Positions 17,809 through 26,919 of a stretch of 64,000 nt of DNA are shown here, one piece after another. Numbering within the stretch: position 1 is the stretch's first letter; every line of letters begins with the position of its first letter. A program made the position numbers and the translations under genes. Source of the DNA: SABI01 sp963676605 (lineage in GTDB: Bacteria > Spirochaetota > Spirochaetia > Sphaerochaetales > Sphaerochaetaceae); contig CAXXSP010000060.1 of assembly GCA_963676605.2 (NCBI GenBank), forward strand, positions 1 to 64,000, in the 5' to 3' direction. Under the pieces are notes generated by a model. The model did not search any database and was not told the DNA's origin. It worked only from the letters and a program-made list of their open reading frames with translations.

Positions 17809-19035
17809 TCATATTTCCTTCAGTTCCTGCTGTTTCTCTCTCAGGAACTGATACATTCTTCTTCCACTCTCACCCTCATGCTGCCAGGCTGTATTCCGTG
17901 CTGAGATACGGGAAGCCTGCAGTTCCTCACTCTCAACTGCCTCGAGAATAATCGTTTTCAGATCATTGAATGAAGATGGCAGTAGCTCCCTTCCCAGATC
18001 CGGGAGAATCCTGAATTTCCATGGACGGGACTCAAGATCGTACGAGTCGTAGGGGCGTTCATCAAACTCCGCATTGACATAGAGGAGCGGCCTGTTGAAC
18101 AGAAAAGAGTAGTCAAATACGACTCCCGAAAAATCAGATATCAGGATATCTGCACGGGAAAGGCTTTCCAGGTTCTCTCTTTCGAAATCCCACGAGAGAG
18201 ATTGCGCCTCCTTGTATCGTTCGATCAGAGTGTCCAGAACCAATCTCTCACTGGTAAGGGTCTGAGGATGTGGTCTGACGATAATCTGAAACCCACTCTC
18301 CACGAGAGGATCGAGCAGGATTGTTCCGTATCTGGAAAGGATACCGCTTTCACCCCAGGAGGGAGCAACAAGTACCGTGAAGAGCTGATTCTTCTCCTGT
18401 TTATAGTCGTTCACCTTACGGGAGAGCACATCAAGGTACGGACAGCCGACAACTACGAGTTCCTTCCTCTGTATACCCCTCAGTTCTTCCAAAGTTCGAA
18501 GGTCTTTCTTCTGATACTCTCCCGAAAGGAGGACAGAATCGAAGTAATCCAGGCCGAACAGTCGATAGGTTGTTGCATCACTCGGTGCATGAAGCACGTG
18601 AGCATAGTGTTTCACTCCCTTCGAACGTTTCAGCTGATACACATCGAGCCCTGGGGTAGTCATAAGGCAGACATCTGCCTCAAGTCTGTTCAGACGGGCA
18701 AAGGCCTTGTTCCCCTTGCCTATGAATTCACCCGTCACATGGGTGTACTGCCCGGAGAAGAAGGGATCATCTTCTGATGAGGTAAGGTAAAGGAGCGGAG
18801 ACCTCTGCTTCTCGAACTCCTGAATTACCGGAGAAAAGACATTCCAGTAGCGCGAGCCTTCAGAATAGATGACGACAGGAAGGGTCTTTTCTGTCTTCAC
18901 CGCACGGTTTCCTCCGGAAAAGAGAAACTTCAGTTTCAACAGGGCTGCCTTTCCGAGAAAATACATCATCGTGATAAATCCGACGGCGATTGAGAAAAGC
19001 ATACTGCCTGTACCGGGATCTATATACATCAGCAT
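17809..19035 (-). CDS. CDP-glycerol glycerophosphotransferase-like (TagB/TagF superfamily) protein
   Basis: 408 residues with one N-terminal membrane segment (YIDPGTGSMLFSIAVGF), then a GT-B-like domain of the teichoic-acid polymerase family: LVAPSWGESG, IIVRPHPQ and the C-terminal nucleotide-binding motif ADILISDFSGVVFDYSFL. Family members transfer glycerol-phosphate or ribitol-phosphate from CDP-activated donors. ATG at 19035 has AAGGAG six bases upstream. It is 40 bases downstream of the YidC-sulfatase gene, in the same transcription unit. The actual donor here is unknown; a CDP/CMP-linked group is inferred from the family and from the cytidylyltransferases elsewhere in the island. Confidence 0.85.
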   Translation of the reverse strand: MLMYIDPGTGSMLFSIAVGFITMMYFLGKAALLKLKFLFSGGNRAVKTEKTLPVVIYSEGSRYWNVFSPVIQEFEKQRSPLLYLTSSEDDPFFSGQYTHVTGEFIGKGNKAFARLNRLEADVCLMTTPGLDVYQLKRSKGVKHYAHVLHAPSDATTYRLFGLDYFDSVLLSGEYQKKDLRTLEELRGIQRKELVVVGCPYLDVLSRKVNDYKQEKNQLFTVLVAPSWGESGILSRYGTILLDPLVESGFQIIVRPHPQTLTSERLVLDTLIERYKEAQSLSWDFERENLESLSRADILISDFSGVVFDYSFLFNRPLLYVNAEFDERPYDSYDLESRPWKFRILPDLGRELLPSSFNDLKTIILEAVESEELQASRISARNTAWQHEGESGRRMYQFLREKQQELKEI

Positions 19036-19075
19036 TGACAGCTCCTTTCTTTCCTATACACATCGTAGTATCGCA

Positions 19076-21811
19076 TCATCTATCATCCTCAGGATCCAGC
19101 AGCTCCCAGTTGGATTCAATGAATATATCATCATGGACACGAAAACTTCGTGCGTAATCGAATTCGAACTGATTTCCCATATGAGGACGCGGAGCCCATG
19201 GCCCTTTAAACACTTCGACCGAATCCTTCTGAACCTGCGCAAGAATATCATTGCCGGTGAAAGGATTGGTTGAGTCAAGACCGAGACCCTGCAGAGCGAG
19301 AATCGGGGTATCTGCATTGGTCATAAAACTGGGGTCGGTGACAAGATCCCCTGTGCTGTTGAAATCCTTGAAGAGAAACAGCGGATTGTAATCTCCGTAG
19401 ATACGGCTGTTGCTGCTGAATTCACTGAAGGGAGGGATATACACATCCCTTCCATGATCAGCCGCAATGATAATCCGAGTGGTATCGTATATACCATGCT
19501 GTTTCAATGTATCAAGCCATACACCGATTCGTTTTAGAGAGGCCGCATTCACATGGTAGGACCCGATATCTCTCTCATCAATCCCGGGGATGCCTTCGAA
19601 GGGGTTGTATACCTCATCGAGAAAGCTCGTGGGAAGGAAGTCGGGATACCTGAGATACACCGGCTCATGAGTGGATTCATTATCTATAAAGGTATACGTA
19701 TTCCCTGTCCCGTCATAGGCTGTCGCATCGCCAAGATAATAGATCTGCGCAAAGGAAGATAGGAAGTCATCAAAATTACCTTTGACAGTCTCAGCAGAAA
19801 GATAACTGCCCGTATCATACATCTGTTCTCTCAGGAACGGGAATGCACTTGTCATGAACGAGAACATCGGCAGCCGCTTCTTCAGTATGGTCTCAGGGCT
19901 TTCCTCCTCCCCGAAATCATCACTGTGCTCCATCTTATACCGCAGGGAGTATTGGCCATGCTGATGTATTACTTCTATATCGGGAAAGATGTCAAAGGGA
20001 CGAAAGTCCCCTGTCCACGCGTAATTTGCTAAAGGAGGATCTGTAACCAGCACAGAATAGCCGGCACTGCTGAAGATCTTCGGTAAAACCATAGTCGCTT
20101 CATTATGCTTATCTACCAGGGCTTCATCACTCCGCTCGTTTATCTTTCTCGGAGTGTATTCGTACCCTCCCATGAGAGCAGGGGATCCGGTGAGTGTGCC
20201 ACTCCCAGACGAAACGGTATTCGGGAAATACGTGAAGCCAGAGAACTGCTCCTTCAGGTCCGGAAACTGTTCCATGATCATCGGAAAGTAGGAATTGATT
20301 GAGCGGTCCAGCATGAGCACGATCACATTCTCTCCTTCCTGAGAAAGGTGAATGACAGGAGAGTGTTCGTTCGCTGATTGACCGGCTGTTGTGGATTGCT
20401 GTTCGATCGTCTGATACTCCCGGTACTCAGAAGATATCTTGAAGACGTTCCACGCAGAAGCAAGGAGCGCTGCCACTATGACAATAACCGCTACATGAAT
20501 AAGTTCTTTCGCTTTCTTTCTTGAGATTCTCCAAACAGAAAATCCGACTAAGAGAGCAAGGGCGCTGAGAGAAATAATGGAGTTCAGTGAAGAGGCTTTG
20601 AGCAGACCGGGATTCTCAAAGATCAACAAAGGATTCACCACACCATACTCACTCTTGAATACAAAGATATTGAGCAGTGAGCTTATACTCAGAACGAAAA
20701 ACGTGAGTGTTCCTCCCACCCTGATCCTTTTTCCTGAAATACGGAAGAGCATGATCGGCCAGAAGAGGAAGATCCCTGAGAACACGAGTGCCATTTTCCA
20801 TATGAAAGAGAGAGGATTCTGCCCTTCCCCCATTCCCGAGAACTCCTGGACTGACGATGAGATCAGATTGGAAGGAATAAGAAGTCCGTTCAGCAGCCAG
20901 AGAATAGCCGCTGAAAGAACGAAGAGACTGAAGGCGAGTGTTGGTGCATCTTCTAATCCTACAAGAAATCGCGAGTAGACTGATTTCGCTAATACGATAA
21001 TCAGCGGTATAAGGCAGATACCGAGAGCGAGAACAATCACGAATAGCGCTTTTGGCAACGTGATTGAGGGATTGGTTAGAATGATATAGATAGTCCCTGC
21101 AACGCTGACGAGAGCAGATACTCCGTAGAATGTCCACAGAGGTCTTTTCAGTCTCTGGAAGAGATTTCTTCCCAATGAAAAGAGATTGTTCAGTGTCCAG
21201 TAGTAGACCAGTCCCGCAGGTGCATTATAGAGAAGGATGAGAAAAACAAGAGCGACCCCGTATACCTGTACCTTGTCTCTCAAAGGAAAACCCTTCGTAT
21301 ACAACATGCCCGACACCAAATTGATTGCCGTCATCAGAAATGGAAGCAGGTTGACTGTGACTCCTCCTAGAAGAAGCATCCCATCCGGGACGCCGAGATC
21401 CGGGATCAGAAGGAATCTGACACCGTGAAGCGCCTCAAGATGAGAAATTAAGTGGTAGGCGGCAATAAAGAAAGGGACCTGAATAAGAAGACTCAACGAA
21501 CTTCTCAGAGCATAGACCGGGTGATAGTGATTCTGCCGATAGAACGTGGACATAATCATGAAGCGCTCGTCACCCTTGAACACCGACTTGATACGCTCGA
21601 TACCGGGAGCGAGTGCGATACGGGTATTCCGTTCCTCTCTCTGAAGCCGGTCTGCAGCCTGGTAGAGTGGCATCGTGAGGAGTTGCACGGCAACACTCAC
21701 TCCAGCGATGGCTAGCCCTTCGTTTGAAATTGCTTTCATGAAAAATACGTAAAGCAGTTCAATGAAGATCGTGATAGGATTAATAATAATAGAGAATAAT
21801 ATACTGCTCAC
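19076..21811 (-). CDS. YidC/Oxa1-like membrane domain fused to an alkaline-phosphatase/sulfatase-fold domain
   Basis: 911 residues in one uninterrupted frame. Residues 1-220 resemble the YidC/Oxa1 insertase core: EGLAIAGVSVAVQLLTMPLY, LLIQVPFFIAAY, FLLIPDLGVPDG and NAPAGLVYYWTLNNLF. The groove arginine usual in the first core helix (…R-L-L-PL) appears to be Gln43. Residues 230-460 add about six more membrane helices. Residues 490-911 form a sulfatase/LTA-synthase-type domain: metal-binding D502 in VLMLDRS, a Thr/Ser-rich nucleophile loop SSGSGTLTGSPAL (T539 or T541), NESTHEP (H715) and ADHGRD (D785, H786). A membrane phospho- or phosphono-transferase acting on an island glycan is my inference; insertase activity looks unlikely. 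Confidence 0.85.
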   Translation of the reverse strand: MSSILFSIIINPITIFIELLYVFFMKAISNEGLAIAGVSVAVQLLTMPLYQAADRLQREERNTRIALAPGIERIKSVFKGDERFMIMSTFYRQNHYHPVYALRSSLSLLIQVPFFIAAYHLISHLEALHGVRFLLIPDLGVPDGMLLLGGVTVNLLPFLMTAINLVSGMLYTKGFPLRDKVQVYGVALVFLILLYNAPAGLVYYWTLNNLFSLGRNLFQRLKRPLWTFYGVSALVSVAGTIYIILTNPSITLPKALFVIVLALGICLIPLIIVLAKSVYSRFLVGLEDAPTLAFSLFVLSAAILWLLNGLLIPSNLISSSVQEFSGMGEGQNPLSFIWKMALVFSGIFLFWPIMLFRISGKRIRVGGTLTFFVLSISSLLNIFVFKSEYGVVNPLLIFENPGLLKASSLNSIISLSALALLVGFSVWRISRKKAKELIHVAVIVIVAALLASAWNVFKISSEYREYQTIEQQSTTAGQSANEHSPVIHLSQEGENVIVLMLDRSINSYFPMIMEQFPDLKEQFSGFTYFPNTVSSGSGTLTGSPALMGGYEYTPRKINERSDEALVDKHNEATMVLPKIFSSAGYSVLVTDPPLANYAWTGDFRPFDIFPDIEVIHQHGQYSLRYKMEHSDDFGEEESPETILKKRLPMFSFMTSAFPFLREQMYDTGSYLSAETVKGNFDDFLSSFAQIYYLGDATAYDGTGNTYTFIDNESTHEPVYLRYPDFLPTSFLDEVYNPFEGIPGIDERDIGSYHVNAASLKRIGVWLDTLKQHGIYDTTRIIIAADHGRDVYIPPFSEFSSNSRIYGDYNPLFLFKDFNSTGDLVTDPSFMTNADTPILALQGLGLDSTNPFTGNDILAQVQKDSVEVFKGPWAPRPHMGNQFEFDYARSFRVHDDIFIESNWELLDPEDDR

Positions 21812-21967
21812 GATCCAGTCTCACTCCTGAGTATTGTATCTAACTACCATAGAACATAACACAATCCATACCAGATCCTCTACTCTTTACGTTAAAAGAA
21901 GTAGAAGAAAGTTTCTACATCAATCTACCTTGACTCACTTCTGAAACACGCTTGCATTTGATTGGAT

Positions 21968-21973
21968 TATAAT
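21968..21973 (+). promoter_or_regulatory. Candidate -10 box for the MBOAT/SGNH genes
   Basis: A perfect TATAAT lies about 40 bases upstream of the MBOAT start in the AT-rich divergent region 21812-22012, but I see no good -35 box at 16-18 bases. A promoter is expected in this region because the flanking genes diverge. Confidence 0.35.
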
Positions 21974-22012
21974 TTATCTTTCCAGAACAATTGATACCTA
22001 TTTGAGAAGTAT

Positions 22013-23467
22013 ATGTTATTCAACTCCCTGGACTTTGCAATTTTTCTTCCTCTTGTCTTTAGCCTGTACTGGGTGATGAACGGAATGCCTCTCAGGTATC
22101 AGAATCTCTTCCTCGTGGCGGCAAGCTATCTTTTCTACGGGTGGTGGGACTGGAGATTCCTCATACTTATCCTGTTCACTTCATCTCTTGATTTTATCAT
22201 TAGCAGAGGACTTTCCGAGATTGGGCACCCGGGAAAAAGGAAGGCCCTTCTGAGTATCAGCATAATTACAGACCTCGGAATACTCGGGTTCTTCAAGTAT
22301 TTTAATTTTTTTCAGGAAAATTTTATTGCAGCATTCACTTTTTTCGGACACCCGATTCAGGGGAACTCTCTCAATATCATTCTCCCTGTTGGGATAAGCT
22401 TCTACACGTTTCAAAGCCTCAGTTATACAATTGATGTGTACAGAAGAAAAATGAAACCTTCAGAAAATCTTGTTGATTTCCTGGCATTCGTAAGTTTCTT
22501 TCCTCAGCTCGTAGCCGGTCCCATCGAAAGGGCATCACATCTTCTTCCACAGTTCTACAGAAAACGAAAATTCGAATATACTCAAGCAATGGATGGGGTC
22601 AGACAGATTCTCTGGGGACTTTTCAAGAAGATTGTTATAGCTGACAATTGTGCAATCTACGCAAATCAGATTTTCAACAACTCCGGAGAATATTCAGGTA
22701 GCACGCTTCTGGTTGGAGCACTATTCTTTACATTCCAGATTTATGGAGATTTCTCAGGTTATTCTGATATTGCTATCGGAACTGCGAGACTTTTCGGATT
22801 TGATCTCATGAAGAACTTCGCTTTCCCTTATTTCTCAAGAGATGTTGCCGAATTCTGGAGACGATGGCATATATCTTTATCCACTTGGTTCAGAGACTAT
22901 CTCTACATTCCTCTCGGAGGGAGCAGAAATGGTACATGGAAAAGCATCAGAAATACATTTATCATTTTCATGGTAAGTGGATTCTGGCACGGAGCAAACT
23001 GGACATTCATAGTGTGGGGTGCATTGAACGCACTCTATTTCCTCCCCTTGATGCTCACGAACAACAATCGGAAGAACCTCTCTCACGTTGCAGAGGGAAA
23101 GATTCTTCCAAGCTTCAAAGAACTCATACAAATCATCTCAACATTTTCTCTCACTGTCCTCGCCTGGGTATTCTTCAGAGCTGACAATATATCCCATGCA
23201 ATTGCATACCTTTCAACAATAGCCTCTCCGTCACTATTTACGATACCGGTGTTCGATGGACGCTTGAGAGCGCTGAGAACAATTGTGATCCTGATCATCT
23301 TTATCCTTATCGAGTGGAAAGGTAGAGAAAAAGAGTATGCTATTCAGCAGAACTCAGAAAAATATCAACCGCTTCACACAGCGATTATAGCGTATGCCAT
23401 TCTTCTCGGTATCATACTGTTTGGAAATACAGGTACCGCAGTCGAATTCATTTATTTTCAGTTTTAG
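22013..23467 (+). CDS. MBOAT-family membrane O-acyltransferase (AlgI-like)
   Basis: 484 residues with about eleven membrane segments. The MBOAT hallmarks are present: YLFYGWWDWRFL at the N-terminus, ILPVGISFYTFQSLSYTIDV, FWRRWHISLSTWFRDYLYIP and the catalytic histidine H326 in VSGFWHGANWTF. AlgI and DltB relatives pass an acyl group from the cytoplasm to a periplasmic partner that acylates a polysaccharide. The next gene, five bases on, encodes the expected SGNH partner. This pair is visibly more AT-rich than the flanking genes, which suggests separate acquisition. Confidence 0.93.
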   Translation: MLFNSLDFAIFLPLVFSLYWVMNGMPLRYQNLFLVAASYLFYGWWDWRFLILILFTSSLDFIISRGLSEIGHPGKRKALLSISIITDLGILGFFKYFNFFQENFIAAFTFFGHPIQGNSLNIILPVGISFYTFQSLSYTIDVYRRKMKPSENLVDFLAFVSFFPQLVAGPIERASHLLPQFYRKRKFEYTQAMDGVRQILWGLFKKIVIADNCAIYANQIFNNSGEYSGSTLLVGALFFTFQIYGDFSGYSDIAIGTARLFGFDLMKNFAFPYFSRDVAEFWRRWHISLSTWFRDYLYIPLGGSRNGTWKSIRNTFIIFMVSGFWHGANWTFIVWGALNALYFLPLMLTNNNRKNLSHVAEGKILPSFKELIQIISTFSLTVLAWVFFRADNISHAIAYLSTIASPSLFTIPVFDGRLRALRTIVILIIFILIEWKGREKEYAIQQNSEKYQPLHTAIIAYAILLGIILFGNTGTAVEFIYFQF

Positions 23468-23472
23468 GAGAC

Positions 23473-24360
23473 ATGATGAGATTATTTATAAAACATATAC
23501 TGATCTTCCTCATTCCCGTTCTCCTTGCCAACCTGCTCTTTATCCCGTGGGTGAAAAGGAACACCGGGGCTGAAACGTATCTTGAAAACGTGGTACATAT
23601 CTCATCTGATATTGATACCATCATCCTTGCAGATTCCCATGGAACCGTGCTTGATGATGATATATTGAAGGGCACACACATAGCGAACCTTTCGTATGGC
23701 AGTGATTCCTACTCAGATATGTACCAAAAACTTCTTTACGTCTCCAAACGACAGAGAATTAAACGGGTAATCATCACAGCAGACAGGCACACACTGTCCC
23801 GTCACCGCGAAAGTTCAAATAATAATTACCTCTCAGCTCAGTTAGAATCATATAATTCCCTTGGGTACAAACTGCTTCAGGTATTACCTCTTTTTGATTC
23901 CCGCAATGTGGCGATTTTTCAGGAATACCTGCTTTCAAAACTTGGAAATCACATAGACCGGCTCTCCGGACAGGAACAAGAAGAGAACATACCATGGGAA
24001 AAAGACCCTGAAAGATATCAGAGAGCAACCAGGAGAGTTGCGTATCACTTCCCTTCATCCGAGATATCACCCCTATTGACTGATGCACTTTCAGACATTA
24101 TCACCTACTGTCAGGAACATAACATAGAGCTCATAGGATTGATGTACCCGTTGACCAGAGAATACTACGAAGCTCTTGAAGGACGAGATATGGGAGCAGC
24201 GGAAATCCTCAAGAAAGCGGAAATTCCCGTTATCCAGAAAGACACGGTCTATATCGACTCGCCTGAGCTTTTCATCAATCAGGATCATCTGAATTCACAT
24301 GGAGGAAGCGAGTTTACACGCCTCCTCTTAGGTGACATTGCATCACTGTCAGTGAAATAA
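23473..24360 (+). CDS. SGNH-hydrolase-like partner of the MBOAT acyltransferase
   Basis: 295 residues with one N-terminal membrane anchor (IKHILIFLIPVLLANLLFI) and a periplasmic domain. ILADSHG (S55) is the nucleophile block of SGNH enzymes, and DHLNSHGG near residues 274-281 supplies the Asp and His of the triad. This is the architecture of AlgJ/AlgX/DltD-type partners that complete O-acylation outside the membrane. Its position directly behind the MBOAT gene supports a two-component glycan O-acetylation module. Substrate unknown. Confidence 0.8.
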   Translation: MMRLFIKHILIFLIPVLLANLLFIPWVKRNTGAETYLENVVHISSDIDTIILADSHGTVLDDDILKGTHIANLSYGSDSYSDMYQKLLYVSKRQRIKRVIITADRHTLSRHRESSNNNYLSAQLESYNSLGYKLLQVLPLFDSRNVAIFQEYLLSKLGNHIDRLSGQEQEENIPWEKDPERYQRATRRVAYHFPSSEISPLLTDALSDIITYCQEHNIELIGLMYPLTREYYEALEGRDMGAAEILKKAEIPVIQKDTVYIDSPELFINQDHLNSHGGSEFTRLLLGDIASLSVK

Positions 24361-24403
24361 CCAAAATGAGTTTAAACATGTGCGGCTACCCGTGCGTATG
24401 TAC

Positions 24404-25576
24404 TCAGTGTAAGAACAGCATATTGGAAAGTTCCTGAAACTGTGATTCCCAGGAAAGGTGTTCCTTCGCAAAGGCTCTCATCTCTTCTCCGATTGCAGGG
24501 TGCTCACGACACGCATCTACGAAGGAAATCACTTCCCCTATATTGATCGGAGAATCATCCTGAGGGAAAGAAAGGTTCCATCCATTCCTATCGGGAATGA
24601 CAGGATCGCTTCCCGCGTGAATGTAGGGGATTCCATGAGCAAGATACTCGCGGGCTTTGAGCGTCGCGATACCTGTGTGTCCGATCCGGTGCAGGCCGAG
24701 AGATCCGATTGCGATATCAGCAAAGGAGAAGAACTCTTCCAGCTTATCGCTGTAGGCAGGTCCCTCGAAGTGGACGTACTCTCCTAGATTTAGTTTCTGT
24801 ACAAGCTGTTCAAGAGTATGACGGGTTCCGTCCCTGTCAGGTCCGACGATGTGCAGGTGTACAACCCTCTGATCTGTCGTGCGGATTTTCTCATACTCTG
24901 CGATACCTTCGATCAGCCGGTCGAAGCCGTTCATCACCTGAACATTAGCAACTGCGAGGAGATGGACAGCTTTATCTTTCGGCGTGTAGGTTCTCATGGC
25001 GATACCCTTCAGCGATATCCCGTTGGTAATATTGAGAGCGGGAATTCCGCGATACGAATCAGCCGTGAGTTTTCCGATCAGGGTAAACAGATCAAGCTGG
25101 GAAGTAACCCGGTACTCATATCGTTTGGTCAAATAGAAGAAGAGCTTCCGGTACCATTTCTTTTCTGTTCCCTCTTCATTCTCTAGAGGATAGGTCGGAA
25201 TCTCCATAACCAGTTTCGTGCCCCTCTTCTTCAGAGCTTTTAGTGCATTTCTCATCGGAGGAATCGCCGGCATGAATCTGATATAGGCAAGAGTGAAAGG
25301 AGGCATGTTGCTTCCAAGATATTTTACAGCCCGGTACAGTGCATTGAAGGTGAAGATCCTTTCGATTCCGGGAACTGTATAGAAAGGGATACGGGCGAGT
25401 TCTTTTTCTTCCCCACCCTGACAGAGATAGACTTTCCCCCATCTGATTCCAAGAAAAGAGACATCCCATCCGAGAGCTGTCAGAGCTTCCATCTGATAAT
25501 CGAACTTGGGGAAAGGGGGCTGCTCTTTCGGGTCAAGATAATATTTCATCAAACATAACACTGATTTTGCTGACAC
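24404..25576 (-). CDS. GT4-like glycosyltransferase
   Basis: About 390 residues from a GTG at 25576 with AGAGGAA six bases upstream; this start gives SAKSVLCLMKYYLDPKEQPP, a natural beginning for a GT-B fold, whereas the longer frame to 25621 adds unconvincing residues. The C-terminal domain has LLAVANVQVMNGFDRLIEGI, HLHIVGPDRDGTR and the loop GIATLKAREYLAHGIP in place of a canonical EX7E. It stands alone on the minus strand between plus-strand genes. Donor and acceptor unknown. Confidence 0.82.
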   Translation of the reverse strand: MSAKSVLCLMKYYLDPKEQPPFPKFDYQMEALTALGWDVSFLGIRWGKVYLCQGGEEKELARIPFYTVPGIERIFTFNALYRAVKYLGSNMPPFTLAYIRFMPAIPPMRNALKALKKRGTKLVMEIPTYPLENEEGTEKKWYRKLFFYLTKRYEYRVTSQLDLFTLIGKLTADSYRGIPALNITNGISLKGIAMRTYTPKDKAVHLLAVANVQVMNGFDRLIEGIAEYEKIRTTDQRVVHLHIVGPDRDGTRHTLEQLVQKLNLGEYVHFEGPAYSDKLEEFFSFADIAIGSLGLHRIGHTGIATLKAREYLAHGIPYIHAGSDPVIPDRNGWNLSFPQDDSPINIGEVISFVDACREHPAIGEEMRAFAKEHLSWESQFQELSNMLFLH

Positions 25577-25703
25577 CTGCTGTTCCTCTCTTACTGTCGT
25601 AATGTAGCATACATAGTACACTCATTCCAGTGAGGAGAAAAAACTTGGCGTCACTGAGTCCTTAGACAATACGGGTCGATTTTATTGACATCACAGGGGA
25701 AAT

Positions 25704-26891
25704 ATGGACAATACATACCTAGAAATGAATACGATACAGCGGATCTGCATCTTCACAAACATCTTCCCCCCCTACCCGTTTTCCTCTTCGGGAATGTTTC
25801 TCTATAATCTGCTCGAACAGTTCGTCAGACACGGCATCTCCTGTACTGTCATCCGTCCGGTCAGTCTCACGAAACGACTGATCAAAGGGAATGCCTTACC
25901 TCCTGAGAAAGCTACGATAGAGACCTCCTTCGGAGGGATCACCGTGTACTCTCCCCGTTTCATATCCTTCGGGGATGCATACAGAATTACTGCTGAAATG
26001 AGCTACCGTAACAAGGAACGGGCGGTCTTGAACCTCTTTGATCAACTCGAAGAGAACTTCGATATCGTGTACTCCCATTTCTACACCTCAGGAAGAACTG
26101 CGAAAGCGGTACATGACAAGACCGGCATTCCGCTGTTCAGCGCTCACGGGGAATCAAAGTTTGTTGAACAGTTCACCCGCTACCGGGAGAAGAATATCAG
26201 AGAGTTCTTCCATACCTGCAGTGGAATCATCGCGGTCTCTTCCCATATCAAACGATATATCACAGAGAATTATTCCATAGAAAACTCGAAGACGCTTGTT
26301 GCACCGAACGGATTCAACACAGACCTCTTTTCCCCGATACAAAAAACAGAAGCCAGAAAAGCGTTAGGCCTACCCGAGAAGGAGACCATCATCCTCTTCG
26401 TCGGTTCTATGATCGAACGAAAAGGTCCCGGAAGGATCGTGGAGGCCGTACAGGGAATTGAGAACATTGAAGCATTCTTCATCGGAAAACCGGGAAATCA
26501 GATGCCCAAGGAGTCGGATACCATTCATTATCTCGGTGAAAAACCTCAGACAGAGATTGTACGCTACCTGAGTGCCGCCGATATGTTCGTCCTTCCCACC
26601 CTCGCAGAAGGAAGCTGCAATGCCATCATCGAAGCTCTTGCCTGCGGTCTTCCCATCATTTCATCAGACAGAGACTTCAATGAAGATATTCTTGATGACT
26701 CCTGCGCGATTCTTGTGGATCCGCTCTCGATAGAAGACCTGAGAGATGCTATCATAAAGCTTCACGAGAACAGGGAGATGAGAGAGAATAAAGCACAGGG
26801 AGCCCTGAAACGGGCTGAAAAGCTTTCACTCGCTCAGAGAGCTGATACAATCATAGCATTCATGGAAGGGAAGCTCGCTCAGAACTCCTGA
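25704..26891 (+). CDS. GT4-family glycosyltransferase
   Basis: 395 residues, GT-B fold. ICIFTNIFPPYPFSSSGMF at the N-terminus, SAHGESKFVEQF in the middle, VAPNGFNTDLFSP linking the domains, LFVGSMIERKGPGRIVEAV and the EX7E motif in LAEGSCNAIIEALACGLP. First gene of a three-gene unit with UDP-glucose dehydrogenase and an epimerase, so it may use UDP-glucuronate or UDP-galacturonate, which is inference from context. Confidence 0.88.
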   Translation: MDNTYLEMNTIQRICIFTNIFPPYPFSSSGMFLYNLLEQFVRHGISCTVIRPVSLTKRLIKGNALPPEKATIETSFGGITVYSPRFISFGDAYRITAEMSYRNKERAVLNLFDQLEENFDIVYSHFYTSGRTAKAVHDKTGIPLFSAHGESKFVEQFTRYREKNIREFFHTCSGIIAVSSHIKRYITENYSIENSKTLVAPNGFNTDLFSPIQKTEARKALGLPEKETIILFVGSMIERKGPGRIVEAVQGIENIEAFFIGKPGNQMPKESDTIHYLGEKPQTEIVRYLSAADMFVLPTLAEGSCNAIIEALACGLPIISSDRDFNEDILDDSCAILVDPLSIEDLRDAIIKLHENREMRENKAQGALKRAEKLSLAQRADTIIAFMEGKLAQNS

Positions 26892-26919
26892 AGCGGCTCC
26901 CTCTTAGGAGATACCAAAA

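Noticed and set aside
19076..21811. Assembly chimera of a yidC gene and a sulfatase gene
   Set aside because: The frame is continuous through several linking membrane helices and both domains are read from one start with no indel; a true fusion fits better, though read support should be checked.
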